Notes under the pieces: model-generated
Seen by the model: the letters and a program-made list of their open reading frames with translations, nothing else
The model's database searches: none
Told to the model about the DNA's origin: nothing
In this document: positions 7,325 through 16,396 of the stretch, in pieces
Layout: each line of letters opens with the position of its first letter
Numbering within the stretch: position 1 is the first letter of the stretch
Made by a program: the position numbers and the translations under genes
DNA from: an uncultured Ruegeria sp.
Lineage (GTDB): Bacteria > Pseudomonadota > Alphaproteobacteria > Rhodobacterales > Rhodobacteraceae
Direction of reading: 5' to 3'
DNA length: 64,000 bases
NCBI RefSeq assembly: GCF_947504215.1
Contig: NZ_CANNGO010000008.1
Coordinates: forward strand, 62,001-126,000

Positions 7325-8023
7325 CTAGTTAGCGGCGGACAGGGTCAGCCGGATACTGTCCAACCCGTCAATTCCACCTTCGATCACATCCCCAGCCACC
7401 ACTGGACCAACGCCAGCCGGCGTGCCAGTCAGGATCAAATCCCCCGGCCGCAGATGGTAGAAGCCTGAAAGATGGCTGATGATTTCGTCAATTTTCCAGA
7501 TCAGCTCGGCCAGGGTTGCATCCTGCCGAATGTCTCCATTCACGCTCAGATGGATGCGCTTGTCATCATCCGGCGACCAGGCGGTTGACCGGGTCAATGG
7601 GGCAAAAACAGCGCTGTTTTCGACATCCTTGCCCAAATCCCAGGGTCGTTGCTTGTTACGCTCACGAATTTGCAGGTCACGCCGGGTCATATCCAACGCG
7701 CAGCCATAGGCATAGACCGCATCCAGAGCCTCGGTGCTGGTGGCGCGAAACACCTGCTTGCCGAGTGCGACGGCCAGCTCCATCTCATGATGGAAATTTT
7801 CGGTTCCGGGCGGGAAAGGAACGGTTTTACCTGTCAAAACCGCATTGGCGGCAGATTTCGTAAAATAAAACGGAGCTTCTCGGTCAACCTCATGTCCCAT
7901 CTCGGCCGCATGAGCTGCGTAGTTCCGCCCGACACAGAAAATCCGCCCAACCGGATACGCACCAGCCTCACCGTCAACAGGGATGGTTATAGGTTCTGGC
8001 AGAGAGAACAGGTTATCTTGCAT
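7325..8023 (-). CDS. Fumarylacetoacetate hydrolase family (fumarylpyruvate hydrolase-like)
   Basis: 232 residues, the usual length of NagK-type fumarylpyruvate hydrolases and acylpyruvases. The start is the ATG at 8023, with AAGGGAT upstream. Visible family features are GRIFCVGRNYAAHAAEMG, the metal-binding HHEMELAVALG, the aspartate in ALDMTRRDLQ, and TGTPAGVGPV. It should cleave a C-C bond in a 2,4-dioxo acid from ring cleavage. It converges with the glycosylase gene, three bases away. The nearby HpaR-like regulator and HpaI-like aldolase suggest an aromatic-acid setting, but the substrate is uncertain. Confidence 0.85.
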   Translation of the reverse strand: MQDNLFSLPEPITIPVDGEAGAYPVGRIFCVGRNYAAHAAEMGHEVDREAPFYFTKSAANAVLTGKTVPFPPGTENFHHEMELAVALGKQVFRATSTEALDAVYAYGCALDMTRRDLQIRERNKQRPWDLGKDVENSAVFAPLTRSTAWSPDDDKRIHLSVNGDIRQDATLAELIWKIDEIISHLSGFYHLRPGDLILTGTPAGVGPVVAGDVIEGGIDGLDSIRLTLSAAN

Positions 8024-8356
8024 AGTGATCCCTTTTGATTGCGAAACACGCATCGTGGTAGGCGCATTTGCACTGGCAAGTGATTGGAACACGCCAGTTT
8101 CTGCCAACACCCTTAGATTGTTTCGGCATGAAATTGCTCAATTTTCTTCCGCATCTCAGCGACCGTTCCCAGCGGCAGTTCATTGCGCCTTTATAGGCGC
8201 GACCAACCGATAAGCCCAATCGGATTCGGAAGCTGGTTCGCTGGACACATGAGGTAGAAAAAAGAAGAGTGTTCAAACCGTTCGGAATTTCTGGGTACTG
8301 CAGCTTGGCTTGCGCATGAAATGCAGATGCCAACGTTCATTGAAGTGATTGAAGAC

Positions 8357-8381
8357 ATATTGTGCCTATTGCGCACAATAT
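8357..8381. promoter_or_regulatory. Perfect inverted repeat, candidate operator
   Basis: ATATTGTGC and GCACAATAT, 9-bp arms separated by CTATTGC. No T-run follows on either strand, so an operator is more likely than a terminator. It lies 334 bp upstream of the FAH-family gene; the binding protein is unknown. Confidence 0.45.
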
Positions 8382-8618
8382 CCCGGTAACACCAACCGCC
8401 TTGGAAAATTACCAGGGCAAAACAGCACTACGACCCTGACTCGAAGATACCTATTGCTGGCACCACCAGAAGTCGGCATTAGGCTACGACCGCTTCGGAG
8501 CGCATAGGCACAAGGTCCATCCCCCTGGATCCTTCGGGCCGTTCGGTGAACCGTATTTTCGGTTCTGCAATTGCTTCGAAGTGAGGACCTGGATTTTAAT
8601 CCAGTCTGGGTCTGGCCT

Positions 8619-8655
8619 CCCCGCCGGAGAATTCCCCCTACCTTCTCCGGCGGGG
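8619..8655. terminator. 13-bp perfect hairpin downstream of the MarR gene
   Basis: CCCCGCCGGAGAA pairs with TTCTCCGGCGGGG around an 11-base loop. It lies 32 bp beyond the stop of the leftward hpaR-like gene, but no T-run follows on the minus strand, so it is either a U-poor terminator or part of a larger structured RNA. Confidence 0.4.
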
Positions 8656-8686
8656 TGCCAAAATCAGGGGTTCAACGAACCGATGG

Positions 8687-9121
8687 TCAGGTCTCCAGAT
8701 CTTTCAACTCAGTCAAAAGATCCAGCAGCAATTCATGCTTTTCGGGGCCCAGTTGAGTTCGAATGCGCTCGGCCTGTGCAACGCTGACGGCAAGGTTTGC
8801 GCGAATAACTTCCACACCGCCTTTGCTGATCTCGACAATCTGGCGGCGCCGGTCCACCGGATGATTGCGCCGGGCGATCAAGTCTTTTTGCTCAAGGTTT
8901 TGCAGAATGCGCGTCAGGCTGGGCAGCAGTAGGCAGGCCCTCTCGGCGATGTGGGTTGGCTCCTGCGGTCCCTCTTCGTTGAGAACGCGCAAGACGCGCC
9001 ACTGCTGTTCGGTGACACCTGCATCGCCCAGCAGTGTGCGAATGGGCCCCATGACCTTTTCCCGTGCTCTCAGCAGAGCAATCGGCAAAGATCGAGAGGT
9101 AAGTGGAAGTTCGTCAGTCAT
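8687..9121 (-). CDS. hpaR: HpaR-like MarR-family regulator
   Basis: 144 residues. The segment LPIALLRAREKVMGPIRTLL, then GVTEQQWRVLRVLNEEG and ACLLLPSLTRILQNLEQKDLI, with the wing DRRRQIVEIS, closely follows HpaR, the repressor of homoprotocatechuate degradation. It is divergent from the decarboxylase-aldolase pair across a 158-bp gap and probably controls it. The regulator name is based on remembered HpaR sequence; another MarR subgroup is possible. Confidence 0.82.
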   Translation of the reverse strand: MTDELPLTSRSLPIALLRAREKVMGPIRTLLGDAGVTEQQWRVLRVLNEEGPQEPTHIAERACLLLPSLTRILQNLEQKDLIARRNHPVDRRRQIVEISKGGVEVIRANLAVSVAQAERIRTQLGPEKHELLLDLLTELKDLET

Positions 9122-9279
9122 ACGGAATCTTGGCCGAAATCCAGTAGGTTCGCAAGCAATCCACCGAAATTGAGAGTCTTAGGAAACGGAATTGACCTGG
9201 CCTGTTGAATACCTATCACTGATCTCAAAGACATACGCACCCCGGGCTCGCCCGTCTGGTGCCGCACGGGAGGATCAGA

Positions 9280-10704
9280 ATGAAATGGGATGAGTTCGCC
9301 GGATGGGGCAAGAAAGTCGCGGATTGGACGCAGGACTATCATCAGAATGTCGGCGACAAACCGGTACGGGCGCGAACTGAGCCGGGTGATGTTCTCGATG
9401 CTTTGCCTGCTGCACCGCCAGAACATGCGCAGCCCATGGAAGACATCTTTCAGGACTTTGAGAAAATTGTGATGCCGGGGATCACCCATTGGCAGCACCC
9501 CCGGTTCTTTGCCTATTTCAACGCAAACGCCTCGGCCCCGTCAGTCTTGGCTGAGTTCCTGACCAGCGCAATCGCGCCACAATGCATGTTGTGGCAGACC
9601 TCGCCCGCTGCAACGGAAATGGAAACGCGGATGATGGACTGGCTGCGTCAGGCGCTGGATTTGCCAGAAGGGTTTGCCGGGGTCATTCAGGATTCAGCCT
9701 CATCAGCCACATTGGCCGCCGTGCTGACAATGCGTGAAAAGGCGCTGGATTGGCAGGGCAATCAACACGGTCTGTTCGGGAAGAAACCGCTGCGGGTCTA
9801 CTGTTCATCCGAGGTCCATACATCGATTGACCGGGCCATTTGGGTGGCCGGGATTGGTCAGGACAACCTTGTACGCGTTCCAATCAAAGGGGATTGGCGC
9901 GGTATGGATCCGGAAGCCTTGGACAAGGCGATTCAGTCCGATTTAGACTCTGGTTTACACCCTGCAGGTGTCATTCTATGCGTTGGCGGAACCGGGACAG
10001 GAGCGACTGACCCGGTGGACCGATGCCTGGAGATTGCGCAAAAACACGGGCTGTATACGCATGTGGATGCGGCGTGGGCGGGATCAGCAATGATATGCCC
10101 TGAATATCGGCACTATTGGCCGGGCATCGATCAGGCGGACAGCATCGTCTTCAATCCGCATAAGTGGCTGGGCATACAGTTCGATTGCTGCGCGCATTTC
10201 CTTAAAAACCCCGATGATCTGGTACAAACACTGGCGATCAGCCCCGAATACCTGAAAACACACGGCAAGGACGGGATCATCAACTACTCAGAGTGGACTG
10301 TTGCGCTGGGTCGTCGCTTCCGTGCACTGAAGCTTTGGTTCGTGATCCGTGCCTATGGTCTTGAAGGTTTGCGGGATAGGCTACGAAATCACGTCAACTG
10401 GTCCAAAGATCTGCATGACCGGCTGGCCGCCGAACCGGATTTCGAAATAGTTACCCCTCCGATGTGGTCCCTGTGGACCTTTCGTTTTGTACCGACCGAA
10501 AACGCCGATTTGTACAACTTGGAGGACCTGAACTTACGCCTGGTGAACGCCATCAATGACGACGGGCGTATTTACCTGACGCAAACACGGGTGGATGGCA
10601 CGTTTGTCATTCGCTTTCAGGCGGGACAGTTCGAAACCACCGAAGAGGACGTGAAGATGGCGTTTGATGTCATCACCGAAATCGCCCGATCCCTGACAGA
10701 CTAA
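9280..10704 (+). CDS. Group II PLP-dependent decarboxylase (aromatic amino acid decarboxylase-like)
   Basis: 474 residues from the ATG at 9280, preceded by GGGAGGA. The PLP lysine is K295 in FNPHKWLG, preceded by HVDAAWAGS with the conserved aspartate D263. The N-terminal WQHPRFFAYFNANAS is typical of DOPA/tyrosine/tryptophan decarboxylases, which release CO2 to give an aromatic amine. The HpaI-like aldolase follows after 16 bases, so the two form an operon. Substrate cannot be read from the sequence; a decarboxylation-dependent aldehyde synthase activity is also possible in this family. Confidence 0.85.
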   Translation: MKWDEFAGWGKKVADWTQDYHQNVGDKPVRARTEPGDVLDALPAAPPEHAQPMEDIFQDFEKIVMPGITHWQHPRFFAYFNANASAPSVLAEFLTSAIAPQCMLWQTSPAATEMETRMMDWLRQALDLPEGFAGVIQDSASSATLAAVLTMREKALDWQGNQHGLFGKKPLRVYCSSEVHTSIDRAIWVAGIGQDNLVRVPIKGDWRGMDPEALDKAIQSDLDSGLHPAGVILCVGGTGTGATDPVDRCLEIAQKHGLYTHVDAAWAGSAMICPEYRHYWPGIDQADSIVFNPHKWLGIQFDCCAHFLKNPDDLVQTLAISPEYLKTHGKDGIINYSEWTVALGRRFRALKLWFVIRAYGLEGLRDRLRNHVNWSKDLHDRLAAEPDFEIVTPPMWSLWTFRFVPTENADLYNLEDLNLRLVNAINDDGRIYLTQTRVDGTFVIRFQAGQFETTEEDVKMAFDVITEIARSLTD

Positions 10705-10720
10705 GACTGGAGAACACTCA

Positions 10721-11491
10721 ATGGCTGCCCCGACAAACACGTTCAAACAGGCTCTTACACAGGGAAAACGGCAAATCGGCTGCTGGATGAGTTTCGCCGA
10801 GCCCATCACTGCCGAAATCATGGGAACCGCAGGTTTCGATTGGTTGGTGATTGATGGTGAGCATGCGCCGAATGACATTCGATCAATTCGGGATCAGCTG
10901 ATGGCGCTGGCCAACAGCGCGTCGCATCCGGTGGTGCGAATACCGGTGGGTGAAACCTGGTTGATAAAAATGGTTCTGGATGCGGGCGCGCAGACCATTC
11001 TGGTACCCATTGTGGAAAGCGCCGAACAGGCGCGAGAATTGGTGCGCGCCTGTCGCTATCCGCCAGAGGGGGTGCGTGGGGTCGGCGCATCAGCGTCGCG
11101 GGCGACGACGTATGGGACCACAAGTGATTATATCCAAACGGCGGATCAGGAAATCTGTCTATTGGTTCAGGTCGAAAACCGCGCTGGAATGGCGGCGCTG
11201 GACGAGATCCTGCAGGTTGACGGTGTTGACGGTGTTTTTATCGGGCCCGCCGACCTGTCCACGGACATGGGATTTCAGGGCAACAGCAAAGCCCCCGAAG
11301 TGCGCGAAGTGATTGCCGACGCTCTGTCCAGGACTAAAGCCGCAGGTAAGGCACCCGGCATTCTGGGCACCAATGAAGAAGCAACGCAAACCTATCTCGA
11401 AATGGGCGCGCAGTTTCTGGCAGTAGGGATCGACGTCATGCTGCTGACACAGGCATCAAGGGCATTAGCGAAAGAGTGGAAAGCAAAATAG
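10721..11491 (+). CDS. HpcH/HpaI family aldolase
   Basis: 256 residues. HpaI is the class II pyruvate aldolase splitting 4-hydroxy-2-oxoheptane-1,7-dioate at the end of homoprotocatechuate breakdown. The metal and pyruvate-binding landmarks are visible: FDWLVIDGEHAPND (about 36-49), PVVRIPVG, ILVPIVES, and VFIGPADLSTDMG. Second gene of a two-gene operon with the decarboxylase and next to an HpaR-like regulator. Related 2-keto-3-deoxy-L-rhamnonate or oxaloacetate-type aldolases cannot be excluded. Confidence 0.87.
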   Translation: MAAPTNTFKQALTQGKRQIGCWMSFAEPITAEIMGTAGFDWLVIDGEHAPNDIRSIRDQLMALANSASHPVVRIPVGETWLIKMVLDAGAQTILVPIVESAEQARELVRACRYPPEGVRGVGASASRATTYGTTSDYIQTADQEICLLVQVENRAGMAALDEILQVDGVDGVFIGPADLSTDMGFQGNSKAPEVREVIADALSRTKAAGKAPGILGTNEEATQTYLEMGAQFLAVGIDVMLLTQASRALAKEWKAK

Positions 11492-11495
11492 CGCG

Positions 11496-12638
11496 TCAGG
11501 CGCGCATCGTCGCAGCGGCCTGCGCGTAGCCGCCCGAGGCACCGTCGACGAAATGCACATGATCATCGCGCGTAGCCGCCGGGACAAAGCAGGTCATCAT
11601 TGCTTCGTCTTGTGCGTGCAGGCCATACCGGATTTTGCCACGCCCGCGCGCCTCTTCCAGCAGATGTTCGATTTGCGCGCGTGTACCCTGGTCGCAATCC
11701 AAGGTCATCTTCAACCCGTCATCGAATTTTCGAAAATCAGCATTGCTGCTGACCATGCGCTTGTAATGCTCCGGTTCGAACTGCCCCAATCGTTTTCCTG
11801 TTTTGAACAGCAGTCCGATCAGCAGATTTTGCATCAATAGAAGTGTTTTTTGCACAAACATGTTCCGACCTTTGCGGGACACATGTGCATCAATGTCCAC
11901 ACCCGGAGGCGGCCAAGTGATCGGCGGGCCGTTGACAGGGACCGGATGTCCGCCACGCTCCAGCCCCTCAGATGCCGACAACACAGATTTCACCAGATCG
12001 GAAAAATCGCTTTCGGTGGCGGCCGGTGTGGGTTGCACAACAACCGAGACGATCCGGCCATGTTGTGCCGGGCTGTTGGACCACCGGCAAGACAACCCCG
12101 TCAGGTCGGGCGCTGCTCCTGGATCGGCCGGAGGAACCTCATGACTCCCTGCTTTCATCTGCGCATCGGCCCAGGCCAGGCCTCCGCCGGAAAACATGGC
12201 ATAATCCACACCCGTCGACGGCCCATAGCGCGCCACACGCAGATCTTTGCCCGTTTGCCTTATCTCGGCCACAGAAACCAACGCGGCGCGCAGGGGCATC
12301 GAAAACTCTTCCTCCGCCCAGCGCCGCAAGGACGCCAGAGTGATACGCGCGGTTTCAGCAGCACTGGGCGGAATGGCAAAGCCTGCACCATCACCACCAA
12401 AGACATAAGGAAACAGCTTGCCGTCCATCGCGTTGATCATGGCCGAGATCACCGCCGCCCCAACCATGTTCACCGTCTTGTATCGGCCTCGTTCAATTTC
12501 CCCTGTGGAATCAACAATATCTGCTACACCCAGCACCCAATCATCAGGTACCGGGGTAAACTGCGCCGGGTCCGCCAATCGAGTGAAGTCACGCAGCAGG
12601 GGCAGGTTTTCATAAAACGCGGAATGAAGGTCTTTCAT
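11496..12638 (-). CDS. DUF3095 family protein
   Basis: 380 residues from the ATG at 12638, preceded by a good GAGGGG site; the longer upstream frame is not needed. The N-terminus contains WVLGVADIVDSTGEIERGRYKTVNMVGAAV and YVFGGDGAGFAIP, which resemble the metal-binding and substrate loops of class III nucleotidyl cyclases, as in DUF3095. No enzymatic role is established for the family as far as I know. Convergent with hpaI (four bases) and divergent from the MFS gene. Confidence 0.75.
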   Translation of the reverse strand: MKDLHSAFYENLPLLRDFTRLADPAQFTPVPDDWVLGVADIVDSTGEIERGRYKTVNMVGAAVISAMINAMDGKLFPYVFGGDGAGFAIPPSAAETARITLASLRRWAEEEFSMPLRAALVSVAEIRQTGKDLRVARYGPSTGVDYAMFSGGGLAWADAQMKAGSHEVPPADPGAAPDLTGLSCRWSNSPAQHGRIVSVVVQPTPAATESDFSDLVKSVLSASEGLERGGHPVPVNGPPITWPPPGVDIDAHVSRKGRNMFVQKTLLLMQNLLIGLLFKTGKRLGQFEPEHYKRMVSSNADFRKFDDGLKMTLDCDQGTRAQIEHLLEEARGRGKIRYGLHAQDEAMMTCFVPAATRDDHVHFVDGASGGYAQAAATMRA

Positions 12639-12776
12639 TGTCCCCTCAGGTTCGGGTGTGAGCAAAGGATAGTTCGAATGTGATCGCTGTCCGCCCTCTG
12701 CAACATTGTACACGTGCTTGTGCGTTTTGCCATGGCGTGCCAAGCATTCCTTCAGAACCTTGGGAAGGGGCCGTTC

Positions 12777-13949
12777 ATGCAGGCAGGTTTGGTGATTTTG
12801 TGTCTGGCCTACGTCCTCAGCCAGTTCTTTCGCGCTTTTCTGGCGGTTCTCAGCCTGGATCTGGAACACGATATCGGTGCCACGCCGGAAGATCTGGCAT
12901 TTGCCTCGGGACTTTGGTTTCTGGTCTTCGCGGCGATGCAGATCCCGGTGGGCTGGGCGTTGGACCGCGTCGGCCCGCGTTTGACAGCCGCGGCTTTGCT
13001 ATTGGCTGGCGGTGCAGGTGGCGCGGGTGTGTTCGCAGTTGCCACATCGCCGCTGCATATCAGCATTGCCATGGGATTGATCGGCATCGGGTGCTCTCCG
13101 GTTTTGATGGCGTCTTACTATATCTTCGCGCGCGAATACCCCCCCGCAAGATTCGCCACGCTGGCAGCCGTAATGCTGGGCGTTGGATCGGTGGGTAATC
13201 TGGTGGCGTCTTATCCAACAGCTTTGGCGGTCGAGATGATGGGCTGGCGCGCAACAATGGCTGGGCTGGCCGGGGTGTCCGCCGCCATCGCCGCCGGTAT
13301 CTGGCTGAGCGTACACGACCCCGCCAAGGTTGAGACAGACCACAAGGGATCGCTGCTGGATCTGCTGAAAGAGCCCGCCCTTTGGCTGATCCTGCCTCTG
13401 ATGCTGGTGGCTTACGCTCCGTCCGCCGCGTTGCGCGGGTTGTGGGCGGGACCGTATCTGAGCGATGTGTTTGGGCTTGGCACCACCCAGATCGGAACAG
13501 CGACATTGGTGATGGGGGCGGCAATGATTGCAGGAACGTTTGTCTATGGGCCGCTCGACCGGGTGTTTGGCACACGAAAATGGGTGGTGTTCGCAGGCAA
13601 TGCGCTGGGCGCTGCGGCTTTGGGCCTGCTGTGCCTTTGGATTGACAGTGGCATTTGGATTTCGGTTCTGCTGCTGGCCGTCATCGGGTTTTTGGGGGCA
13701 AGCTTTCCGGTGATCATGGCCCATGGTCGTGCCTTTGTGCCGCCGCATCTGGTGGGGCGCGGGGTCACTTTGTTGAACCTATTTGGCATCGGAGGCGTGG
13801 GCATCGCGCAATTCGTCACCGGGCGCATTCACGCTGCCACCGTCGAGACGGGATCAACCGCACCTTACACGGCTATTTTTGACTTTTTTGCTGTTACCCT
13901 TGCCATCGGTTGCGTGATCTATCTATTCAGCCGGGATAGCGTGGACTGA
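12777..13949 (+). CDS. MFS transporter
   Basis: 390 residues from the ATG at 12777, with GGGAAGGGG upstream; the longer frame adds a poorly hydrophobic leader. About twelve hydrophobic segments are visible, with the MFS loop motif WALDRVGPR between segments 2 and 3 and a repeat of it, YGPLDRVFGTRKW, in the second half. It should be an inner-membrane secondary transporter. Neighbours give no hint of substrate. The glycosyltransferase gene follows after 32 bases. Confidence 0.85.
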   Translation: MQAGLVILCLAYVLSQFFRAFLAVLSLDLEHDIGATPEDLAFASGLWFLVFAAMQIPVGWALDRVGPRLTAAALLLAGGAGGAGVFAVATSPLHISIAMGLIGIGCSPVLMASYYIFAREYPPARFATLAAVMLGVGSVGNLVASYPTALAVEMMGWRATMAGLAGVSAAIAAGIWLSVHDPAKVETDHKGSLLDLLKEPALWLILPLMLVAYAPSAALRGLWAGPYLSDVFGLGTTQIGTATLVMGAAMIAGTFVYGPLDRVFGTRKWVVFAGNALGAAALGLLCLWIDSGIWISVLLLAVIGFLGASFPVIMAHGRAFVPPHLVGRGVTLLNLFGIGGVGIAQFVTGRIHAATVETGSTAPYTAIFDFFAVTLAIGCVIYLFSRDSVD

Positions 13950-13981
13950 ATTCGACAGGATCATTCAGAAAGGAGAGTGCT

Positions 13982-15019
13982 GTGCAGGAAATCGAGGTCA
14001 TTGCACCCAACCTGAAGCACAGCCTTTCAGGGGTTACCACAACCGTCATTCGTCTACTTCCCATCCAAAAAAAGATGATTGGGATTGTGGCAACAGGCCC
14101 CGGCCTGCCGGAGGATCTGCCGCATATTCGGCTGTTCAAAGTTCCGTTCCTGTCGAACCGCACAACGCGGGTCTGGCACGCGCGGCGCAACACCGAAATG
14201 CTGATGGGTCTGTTCCTAAGAACGGTCTTGCGGCGAAACCTGAAACTTCTGTTCACATCCGCCGCGCAACGGGATCATTCCGGGTTCACAAAATGGCTGA
14301 TCTCAAAAATGGACGCGCTGATTGCCACGACACCACAGGCAGCGTCGTTCCTGAAACACCCGTCAACGGTCATCATGCATGGCGTGAACACAGAACTGTT
14401 TCACCCAGCCGATGACAAGCCGGCGTTACGGCAAAAGCTTGGCCTGCCCGATGAGGTTTTAATTGGCTGCTTTGGGCGCATCCGGCCACAAAAGGGTGTC
14501 GACCTTTTGGTCGACGCGGCGATTGACGTGCTACCATCCTTCCCCGAGGCCAGTATCGTATTCACAGGCCGTGCGACCAAAGAATTCGCAGCCTTTCAGC
14601 AAGAGCAGGTACTAAAGCTGAAAGACGCCGGCCTTGCGGATCGCGTTCGGTTTCTGGGCGAACGCCCTTGGGAAGAGATTGTTGAAACATACAGGGCGCT
14701 GGATATCTTTGTTGCCCCGGCCCGTCACGAAGGGTTTGGGCTGACCCCGCTTGAAGCTATGGCCTCTGGTGTTCCTGCAATTGCCTGCCACGGCGTAGGC
14801 GCCTTTAGTGCGCAGATCGAAGACGGCGTCACCGGGTGTTTGGTCGAGAAAGACAACGCGCCGGAATTGGCCTTGGCGCTCAGGTCAATGCTGGACGATC
14901 CGGCAAAGTTGACTGCGGCCGGACAGGCCGCAAGGGCGCGGGTTGAGCAGAAATTTAGAATCGAAGGCGAAGCGGAAGCCATCGTTCGCGTCTATCGATC
15001 ACTGCTAAGCGCGGACTAA
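13982..15019 (+). CDS. GT4-family glycosyltransferase
   Basis: 345 residues from a GTG at 13982 behind AGAAAGGAGAG. The C-terminal GT-B half has GCFGRIRPQKGVDLLVDA and the donor-binding motif APARHEGFGLTPLEAMASGVPAI, with the EX7E glutamates. The N-terminal part and size resemble LpcC-type lipopolysaccharide core transferases, which act at the cytoplasmic face of the inner membrane. Donor sugar and acceptor are unknown. Only 32 bases separate it from the MFS gene. Confidence 0.85.
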   Translation: MQEIEVIAPNLKHSLSGVTTTVIRLLPIQKKMIGIVATGPGLPEDLPHIRLFKVPFLSNRTTRVWHARRNTEMLMGLFLRTVLRRNLKLLFTSAAQRDHSGFTKWLISKMDALIATTPQAASFLKHPSTVIMHGVNTELFHPADDKPALRQKLGLPDEVLIGCFGRIRPQKGVDLLVDAAIDVLPSFPEASIVFTGRATKEFAAFQQEQVLKLKDAGLADRVRFLGERPWEEIVETYRALDIFVAPARHEGFGLTPLEAMASGVPAIACHGVGAFSAQIEDGVTGCLVEKDNAPELALALRSMLDDPAKLTAAGQAARARVEQKFRIEGEAEAIVRVYRSLLSAD

Positions 15020-15132
15020 AACGAACCCAACCGTATCAATTCGACGTCAAACATCGAATTCGGCCCCGAAAGCCCTTTTTTCTTTTCTGCATCGCGGCTA
15101 TGAACGCGCGTCCTTTATTCAGGAGACTAGAA

Positions 15133-16155
15133 ATGGGCTATCGCGTCGTCATCGTCGGCGCCACGGGTAACGTGGGCCGCGAAATGCTGAACATCCTGGC
15201 TGAGCGCCAGTTCCCCGTGGACGAACTTGCCGTGTTGGCAAGCCGCCGTTCGCTGGGTACAGAGGTCAGCTTTGGCGATAAGACACTCACGACGCAGGAC
15301 CTGGATACATTCGACTTCAACGGATGGGATATCGCGCTGTTTGCGGTCGGATCTGCTGCGACCAAAGACTATGCCCCAAAAGCCGCAGCCGCGGGTTGCG
15401 TGGTGATCGATAACTCGTCGCTCTATCGCTATGATCCGGACATCCCGCTGATCGTGCCAGAGTGTAACCCGCAGGCGATCCATGATTACGCCAAGAAGAA
15501 CATCATCGCCAATCCCAACTGCTCGACCGCGCAGATGGTGGTGGCGCTGAAACCTTTGCATGACCGTGCCAAGATCAAACGCGTTGTCGTCTCGACCTAT
15601 CAATCCGTGTCAGGTGCCGGCAAAGACGGTATGGACGAGCTGTGGGATCAAACCAAAGCGGTTTACAACCCGACGACCGAGGTAGAGCCGAACAAGTTCC
15701 AGAAGCAAATTGCTTTCAACGTCATTCCGCAGATCGACGTTTTCATGGAAGACGGCACGACCAAGGAAGAATGGAAGATGGTCGTTGAGACCAAAAAGAT
15801 CGTCGATCCGTCGATCAAGGTCACTGCAACTTGTGTCCGCGTCCCGGTTTTTGTCGGCCATTCCGAAGCGGTAAACATCGAATTCGAAGAGTTTCTGGAT
15901 GAAGATGAAGCCCGCGACATCCTGCGCGAGGCACCGGGCATCATGGTAATCGATAAGCGTGAGGCTGGCGGCTATGTCTCACCCATCGAATGCGTCGGCG
16001 ATTTCGCCACGTTCATCAGCCGTATCCGGCAGGATTCGACCGTCGAAAATGGACTGAACCTGTGGTGCGTTTCGGACAACCTACGTAAGGGCGCGGCACT
16101 AAACGCAGTACAAATCGCCGAACTGCTGGGCCGTGAGGTTCTGAAAAAAGGCTGA
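15133..16155 (+). CDS. asd: Aspartate-semialdehyde dehydrogenase
   Basis: 340 residues from the ATG at 15133 with AGGAGA twelve bases before it. Asd reduces aspartyl phosphate to the semialdehyde for lysine, threonine and methionine, and for diaminopimelate in peptidoglycan. NADPH-binding GATGNVGREML is at residues 9-19 and the active-site cysteine is C130 in NPNCSTAQ. Length is normal for the family. It has its own leader after a 113-bp gap and is followed by a clear terminator. Confidence 0.97.
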   Translation: MGYRVVIVGATGNVGREMLNILAERQFPVDELAVLASRRSLGTEVSFGDKTLTTQDLDTFDFNGWDIALFAVGSAATKDYAPKAAAAGCVVIDNSSLYRYDPDIPLIVPECNPQAIHDYAKKNIIANPNCSTAQMVVALKPLHDRAKIKRVVVSTYQSVSGAGKDGMDELWDQTKAVYNPTTEVEPNKFQKQIAFNVIPQIDVFMEDGTTKEEWKMVVETKKIVDPSIKVTATCVRVPVFVGHSEAVNIEFEEFLDEDEARDILREAPGIMVIDKREAGGYVSPIECVGDFATFISRIRQDSTVENGLNLWCVSDNLRKGAALNAVQIAELLGREVLKKG

Positions 16156-16187
16156 TCAAAAGCCAGGCACGAAATCTCTGAATCCTC

Positions 16188-16219
16188 AAAACCCCGCTGC
16201 ACTGCCAGCGGGGTTTTTT
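16188..16219 (+). terminator. Rho-independent terminator after asd
   Basis: AAAACCCCGCTG pairs with CAGCGGGGTTTT around CACTGC and runs into six Ts, 33 bases after the asd stop. Confidence 0.92.
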
Positions 16220-16396
16220 CACGGTTGCAATGCGTGTACTACGTAGAACGGACAAAGTAAGCTTACGCCGCAATTTGCCTAAATAGGCGTTCGTGTTTCG
16301 TGTTGTGTCGCGATTATTGAACCGAATTGCCTGCTGGCTTACGGTTGTGCAGAAATCTCGTTGCAATGATCGAAACTGCGGAAAGGAGCAGGCGGC

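Larger units (their letters stand above)
8024..8686. other. 663-bp gap with several strong hairpins, no gene recognised
   Basis: No open frame here looks like a protein. The stretch contains the FAH-gene leader, a perfect 9-bp inverted repeat at 8357-8381, a tetraloop-like hairpin CGCT-TCGG-AGCG at 8491-8502, CTGGATT-TT-AATCCAG at 8589-8604, and a 13-bp perfect stem at 8619-8655. The density of secondary structure suggests a structured RNA or a 3' UTR of the regulator gene. I do not recognise a known RNA family. Confidence 0.4.

Noticed and set aside
8013-8333. 106-codon frame in the gap upstream of the FAH gene
   Set aside because: No ribosome binding site, no conserved look, and it overlaps the FAH gene leader.
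8361-8377. TGT-N10-ACA match resembling a NifA/sigma-54 upstream site
   Set aside because: It falls inside a perfect inverted repeat with no -24/-12 promoter seen, and there are no nif genes; match is probably incidental.
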